Assembly: GCA_900546915.1 (NCBI GenBank)
Contig: UREY01000006.1
Location: 1-64,000 of the forward strand
DNA from: an uncultured Eubacteriales bacterium
Lineage (GTDB): Bacteria; Bacillota; Clostridia; Oscillospirales; Oscillospiraceae
Reading direction: 5' to 3'
DNA: 64,000 nucleotides
The notes beneath the pieces were generated by a model. The model searched no databases. It saw only the letters and a program-made list of their open reading frames with translations, and was not told where the DNA came from. Positions 60,175-64,000 of this stretch are shown here, piece after piece (position 1 is the first letter of the stretch; every line of letters starts with the position of its first letter). The position numbers and the translations under genes were made by a program.

Positions 60175-62646
60175 GTGCGCTGGAAGCAAACCGTAACAAA
60201 AGGGGCGACGGCGGTCCTGATTTTAGGAATTTTGCTCAACCTGGTGCTTATGACCGGCAGCTTCCGTCAGGTGGAGCCCGGGGATCTGATTCCCCACGAG
60301 CAGCCGCAAATTTCGGCCGAGGTGCTTTCCTCCTCCCAGAGCGGCGGCGTGGAATCCGATTCCCCCCGGGAGGAGACGGAACCGCCGGAAGAGACGGAGC
60401 CTCCGGAGGAGACGGAGCCCCCGGAAGAAACGGAGCCTCCGGAGGAAACGGAACCCCCGGAAGAGACGGGGCCTCCGGAGGAGACGGAACTGCCGGAGGA
60501 AACTGCGCCGCCGGAGGTGACCGCGCCGCCGGAAGACGCCCGGCCCCCTGAGGAGACGAAGCTTCCGGGAGAATCTGCGCCTCCGGATGAGACGCAGTCT
60601 CCCGGGACGCCTACGGAGCCCAGCCCCTCCGGCGGGGAAGAAGGGGACGATCCGGAGCCCGGCGGCCCTGGGGGCGATCAGCCGGGCGGCGATCCAGGGG
60701 AAGGCCCCGGAGAGGGGGAAGGCCCGGAGGATGACACCCAGCCGAAAATCGTCACGGATTTGATGGACTGCGTCTTGACCTATGACCAGCTGGAAGAGGA
60801 TGTTCTGCCCTTCTACGCCTATATTGCAAACGGTCGGGCGGACATGTACCTGCGGGTGAAGCTCCGCAACAGCCGGACTCCTGCAAACGGCTCCTACCTT
60901 TCGGCAACGGGGCGGAATTATCAGGCGGAGCTGGCCCGGCAGGAGAATAACTACATTACGCTCTACCTGAAACAGGGAAATAAAACCCTGCAGGAAACAA
61001 CCTGTGTTATTTTTTACACCGCCCGAAAGGCCGATGCAGACAATCCGGAGGTGGGAGAGCATCCCCCTGTGGTCACCACCAATCTCGACGGCTTTTCCGG
61101 GGAGATGACCAACCGGAACTTTACGCTCCTGGTTCGGGCCCGTACGGATGAAGGAGAGATCATCTATTCGGACAATATTGTTGTGACCCTGGATGGGGAG
61201 CCTGTGACGGCGCCGACCGGCAGCGATGTATACGAGTACCAGCTGTATTTTGAGGACCCGGTGCAGGGAGATACCGAGATCCACGTCATCACGGTTTTGG
61301 CCTGGGATGACCGGGGAAATTCCACCTTCCTGCGGTATGAGGTGACCTATTCCTTTGTCGATACGGGAGGCGTCGTTGGTACGGCCTACATTTTGCTGGA
61401 TGCCACCACGGTAGGTCTGGATCCGGACACCCTGGGCGGTGCGTATGCCTATCAGATTAAGCAAAATGAACCGGCCTCTTACGCCGTCCTGGCCATGCTG
61501 GAGGAGTTTGGCTATGAGGTGCAGTATGCCCGGACGCCGGACGACGGCTTTTATCTGCAGCGGATTTCCCGGGGCGGTATGATGGACTACGGGAAAATTC
61601 CGGAGAATCTGTGGGCCAAAATTTTGGCCGATGAAATCGGCCTGACCGGACAATCCAGCGCGAATTCTCTGGGTGAATTTGATTATACCCAGGGCTCCGG
61701 GTGGATGTACTCGGTGAACGGCGTGCTCTATGCCGGCAAAAGCCTTTCGGATTATTACCTGAGCGACGGAGACACCTTGTATCTCCGCTTTACCTTGGCC
61801 TATGGGAAGGATATCGGCGGCTACAATTCCAGCGGCGGAAGCTATGGAAAGCTGCCTACCTATTGCGGCAAGTGGATCAACGGAACGTATCTGGATGAGC
61901 ATCGCTGGGGAGAGGAAACCGTTCTTTTAGAGCCGACCTGTACCCAAGCCGGAACAATGGCGCAGACCTGCTCCGTCTGTGGAGATGTCCGGAATGAGGT
62001 TCCGTTGGAGCCCTTGGGCCATGACCTCGCCCAGGTGACCCGTCAGGAGCCCACCTGTACGGAGCCCGGCTCTGAGACCGGTGTGTGCAGCCGCTGTGGG
62101 GAAACCGTGCAAACCGTCCTGGAGGCGCTCGGTCATGACCTGACGGAAACCGACCGCCGGGAACCCACCTGCACGGAGGCAGGCTATGTGATCAGCAGCT
62201 GCAGCCGCTGCCATGAGAGCATCCAGTCTGATCTGGAAGCGCTCGGTCATGATTTGACGGAAACCGACCGCCGGGAGCCCACCTGCACGGAGGCGGGCTA
62301 TGTAATCAGCAGCTGCAGCCGTTGCCATGAGAGCGTCCGGTCTGATCTGGAAGCGCTCGGCCACGATTGGAGGGAAACCGACCGCCGGGAGCCCACCTGC
62401 ACGGAGGCGGGCTATGTGATCAGCAGCTGCAGCCGCTGCGATGAGACCGCTCAGACTGCTTTGGAGCCTCTGGGTCACAACTTTGTGGAGACGGGCCGTC
62501 AAGAGCCCGCAGAGGGACAGGAAGGTTGGGTGGATTACGCGTGCAGCCGGTGTGGCGAAACCAAGCGGGAAACGCTGCCGCCCACCGGTTCGCCGGTGAA
62601 CATGCAGGGTTTTAGGAGGAAAAAACGTGAGACGAAAAGTCCTTAG
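60175..62646 (+). CDS. Membrane-anchored DUF4430 protein with Pro/Glu stalk and Cys repeats
   Basis: The 823-residue protein starts at a GTG behind a GGGGGATG site. It has an N-terminal membrane anchor (about 13-29), a Pro/Glu/Thr-rich stalk (about 65-190) and beta-sandwich domains (about 195-400). A DUF4430 domain (about 405-550) contains GSGWMYSVNG and YYLSDGDTLYLRF. Six Cys-pair repeats follow (about 584-800). The stalk would lift the binding domain through the wall. It is the fifth gene of the cobalamin operon and overlaps the next gene by 20 bases. An LPPTG string occurs near 801, but no hydrophobic segment follows, so sortase anchoring is unlikely. Corrinoid binding is inferred from the domain. 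Confidence 0.85.
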   Translation: MRWKQTVTKGATAVLILGILLNLVLMTGSFRQVEPGDLIPHEQPQISAEVLSSSQSGGVESDSPREETEPPEETEPPEETEPPEETEPPEETEPPEETGPPEETELPEETAPPEVTAPPEDARPPEETKLPGESAPPDETQSPGTPTEPSPSGGEEGDDPEPGGPGGDQPGGDPGEGPGEGEGPEDDTQPKIVTDLMDCVLTYDQLEEDVLPFYAYIANGRADMYLRVKLRNSRTPANGSYLSATGRNYQAELARQENNYITLYLKQGNKTLQETTCVIFYTARKADADNPEVGEHPPVVTTNLDGFSGEMTNRNFTLLVRARTDEGEIIYSDNIVVTLDGEPVTAPTGSDVYEYQLYFEDPVQGDTEIHVITVLAWDDRGNSTFLRYEVTYSFVDTGGVVGTAYILLDATTVGLDPDTLGGAYAYQIKQNEPASYAVLAMLEEFGYEVQYARTPDDGFYLQRISRGGMMDYGKIPENLWAKILADEIGLTGQSSANSLGEFDYTQGSGWMYSVNGVLYAGKSLSDYYLSDGDTLYLRFTLAYGKDIGGYNSSGGSYGKLPTYCGKWINGTYLDEHRWGEETVLLEPTCTQAGTMAQTCSVCGDVRNEVPLEPLGHDLAQVTRQEPTCTEPGSETGVCSRCGETVQTVLEALGHDLTETDRREPTCTEAGYVISSCSRCHESIQSDLEALGHDLTETDRREPTCTEAGYVISSCSRCHESVRSDLEALGHDWRETDRREPTCTEAGYVISSCSRCDETAQTALEPLGHNFVETGRQEPAEGQEGWVDYACSRCGETKRETLPPTGSPVNMQGFRRKKRETKSP
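60370..60513 (+). repeat. 18-bp coding repeats (Glu-Glu-Thr-Glu-Pro-Pro stalk)
   Basis: About eight tandem 18-base units encode the six-residue repeat EETEPP with small variations. Such repeats form extended wall-spanning stalks and are prone to length change. Confidence 0.85.
62131..62472 (+). repeat. Three tandem 114-bp coding repeats
   Basis: Units begin at 62131, 62245 and 62359 and encode near-identical 38-residue Cys-pair repeats (GHDLTETDRREPTCTEAGY, then SSCSRCHES). They are the same repeat type as in the subtilase and the giant surface protein. Confidence 0.85.
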
Positions 62647-63784
62647 CATTTTCCTGGTCTTTCTATTGGCATTGCCGCTGTGTATCCGCATCCGGGCTTC
62701 CGGCCTGGAGTGGACGGCTTTGGCGGAGCTTCTGGACGCCGCTCCGGATGGGCTTTTGCAATCCAATGCGCTCACGCCGGGAGATTCTCTGTCGGACTGG
62801 GTGGCAATTCTGGCGGGACGGTCCGGTGAGACTGGGGGAGCGGAGGCTTACCTGGAGAAGCTGTGGAAGGAGGTATCCCGGCGGTATGAGCAGACCGGCG
62901 GCCTGGACGCAGTTCAGGCCACCGCCTGGCATAGAACGGCGCTGACGGTGATGGCGCTGGGCGCAGATCCCACCTGCTTCGGCACAGACGCGCAGGGGCA
63001 GGCCATAGATCTCATTGCGGACGGGACATACGCCTGGGATACCACGGAGAGCTTGGGCACCCAGGGCCTCAACGGGTGGATCTTTGCCCTGATTACCCTG
63101 GATGCAGGCGCCTATTCTGTTCCGGAGAATGCCGGTTACACGAGACAGGAGATCCTCGACGCCATCCTGGCGGCCCAGGAGCCGGATGGAGGCTTCGGCC
63201 TGGTTGCCGGAGCCTCGGATGTGGACATCACCGCCATGGCGCTTCAGGCGTTGGCGCCGTATCAGGAGCGCTACGCTTCGGAGGTGGAGCAGGCCTTGGC
63301 TTATCTGTCTGCTGAGCAGACGGCGCAAGGAGATTTTATCTCCTATGGAACAGCCAGTGCGGAGAGCTGCGCTCAGGTGGTTATGGCGCTGTGCGCCTTG
63401 GGCGTCGATCCAAGGACGGATGATCGCTTTGTCAAAGCAGGCGGCAGCGCCCTGGATGGGCTGCTGCTCTATCAGACGGACACCGGCGCCTTTTGCCATA
63501 TCCTGGGAGACGAGGCGAACCTTTTGGCCACGGAACAGGCCGGGCTGGCCCTGTGCGCCCTGGGGCGTCTGGAGGAAGGAGCGGGGAGACTGTATGATTT
63601 TACAGATACGCCGCTTCAGGCGTATGAGCCGAAGCAGACGAGATTCCCCTACGGCATCGTGGCAGCCGTGGCTGTATTGGGGGTTGGGCTCGTAATTTTA
63701 TGGGTATGGAAAGGGAAGGTATATGGACGAAACAACAAAAAGACTGATTCAGGAAGTGAAAAAGGTCATTGTCGGAAAGGATGA
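62627..63784 (+). CDS. Membrane-anchored alpha/alpha-toroid (terpenoid cyclase-like) protein
   Basis: The 385-residue protein has a signal peptide (about 1-24), an extracytoplasmic helical domain and one C-terminal membrane helix (about 338-360) with a short basic tail. The central domain has prenyltransferase/squalene-oxidase-type repeats, visible as QEPDGGFGLVAGASDVDITA and related helices such as SAESCAQVVMALCALG. This alpha/alpha toroid is the fold of the large domain of intrinsic factor and transcobalamin. No catalytic cyclase Asp motif is apparent. Encoded in a cobalamin operon beside DUF4430 proteins, it is best read as a corrinoid-binding partner. The GTG start follows TAGGAGG and overlaps the upstream gene by 20 bases. 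Confidence 0.82.
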   Translation: MRRKVLSIFLVFLLALPLCIRIRASGLEWTALAELLDAAPDGLLQSNALTPGDSLSDWVAILAGRSGETGGAEAYLEKLWKEVSRRYEQTGGLDAVQATAWHRTALTVMALGADPTCFGTDAQGQAIDLIADGTYAWDTTESLGTQGLNGWIFALITLDAGAYSVPENAGYTRQEILDAILAAQEPDGGFGLVAGASDVDITAMALQALAPYQERYASEVEQALAYLSAEQTAQGDFISYGTASAESCAQVVMALCALGVDPRTDDRFVKAGGSALDGLLLYQTDTGAFCHILGDEANLLATEQAGLALCALGRLEEGAGRLYDFTDTPLQAYEPKQTRFPYGIVAAVAVLGVGLVILWVWKGKVYGRNNKKTDSGSEKGHCRKG

Positions 63785-64000
63785 GGTCATTGCACGCATT
63801 TGGATGGCCATTCTGGCTCGGGGACATGTGCTTCTGGAGGACGTACCCGGCGTGGGTAAGACCACCATGGCTTTGGCGTTTGCCAGGGTGTTGGGCTTGG
63901 AGGTCAAGCGGGTCCAGTTCACGCCGGATACCATGCCTTCCGATATCATCGGTTTTTCTGCGTTTTATCAAGGCAACCTGCAGTATCAGCCGGGCGCGGT
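63723..64000 (+). CDS. MoxR-family AAA+ ATPase, 3' end outside the window
   Basis: The first 92 residues are visible. The protein begins MDETTKRLIQEV and has VIVGKDEVIARIWMAILA and a Walker A LLEDVPGVGKTT (about residues 37-48), followed by QFTPDTMPSDIIGF, all standard for MoxR ATPases. Such proteins act as chaperones that insert metals or cofactors or assemble complexes, usually with DUF58/VWA-domain partners encoded next. The start follows GGGAAGG and lies 62 bases inside the upstream gene, an unusually long overlap. Whether it serves corrinoid uptake or starts a separate envelope operon cannot be seen here. Confidence 0.88.
   Translation, partial: MDETTKRLIQEVKKVIVGKDEVIARIWMAILARGHVLLEDVPGVGKTTMALAFARVLGLEVKRVQFTPDTMPSDIIGFSAFYQGNLQYQPGA

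Noticed and set aside
62570..62646. LPXTG sortase anchor (LPPTG) in the stalked DUF4430 protein
   Set aside because: No hydrophobic segment follows the motif, and the protein already has an N-terminal membrane anchor.

Overview
The window is about 64 kb of G+C-rich DNA that reads like a gut-type Clostridia chromosome, probably Oscillospiraceae/Ruminococcaceae. The evidence is a tyrosine-specific T-box leader, cobalamin riboswitches, ECF transporter modules, triple-SLH surface proteins and fused Fe-S aldo/keto reductases. The lineage call is an inference from gene content; no rRNA lies in the window.

Layout. (1) 1-13.9 kb is housekeeping and accessory metabolism: a gene tail, a strong candidate structured small RNA (440-570), an ABC exporter pair, DegV, a small membrane exporter, a flavin reductase, an EamA transporter, an IbrA/IbrB-like pair, an Fe-S aldo/keto reductase, and a tyrosine T-box operon (metallo-hydrolase-GNAT fusion, tyrS, GNAT). 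(2) 14.6-19.4 kb is a visibly A+T-richer island on the minus strand: ECF sigma factor, zinc-finger anti-sigma factor, a small secreted protein bracketed by a perfect 15-bp inverted repeat, and an FtsX-type ABC exporter. It resembles a bacteriocin/immunity cassette. (3) 20-26 kb holds dapA, queA-tgt-yajC, a zinc-dependent phospholipase C-like protein and an MFS transporter. (4) 26.6-41.7 kb encodes two very large secreted subtilases with SLH anchors, separated by a convergent GT2 glycosyltransferase and followed by an ArsR-type regulator. (5) 41.9-45.7 kb is a compact integrated element in the 3' part of tRNA-Val(GAC): tyrosine integrase, Rep_trans-like initiator, XRE regulator, and 233-bp direct repeats at its ends. 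(6) 46-64 kb is a cobalamin-controlled region. Riboswitch 1 drives a 3039-residue SLH-anchored protein with a PQQ-type beta-propeller. Riboswitch 2 drives an operon of DUF4430 (transcobalamin-like C-terminal) protein, EcfT, fused EcfAA', S component, a second DUF4430 protein, a membrane-anchored alpha/alpha-toroid protein and a MoxR ATPase.

The most interesting hypothesis is that region 6 is a Gram-positive surface cobalamin capture and import system. The two folds of vertebrate intrinsic factor/transcobalamin (alpha/alpha barrel and beta domain) would be carried by separate membrane-anchored proteins that feed an ECF importer, with a giant S-layer protein for capture further out. The riboswitches and ECF genes are seen directly; ligand binding by the surface proteins is inferred.
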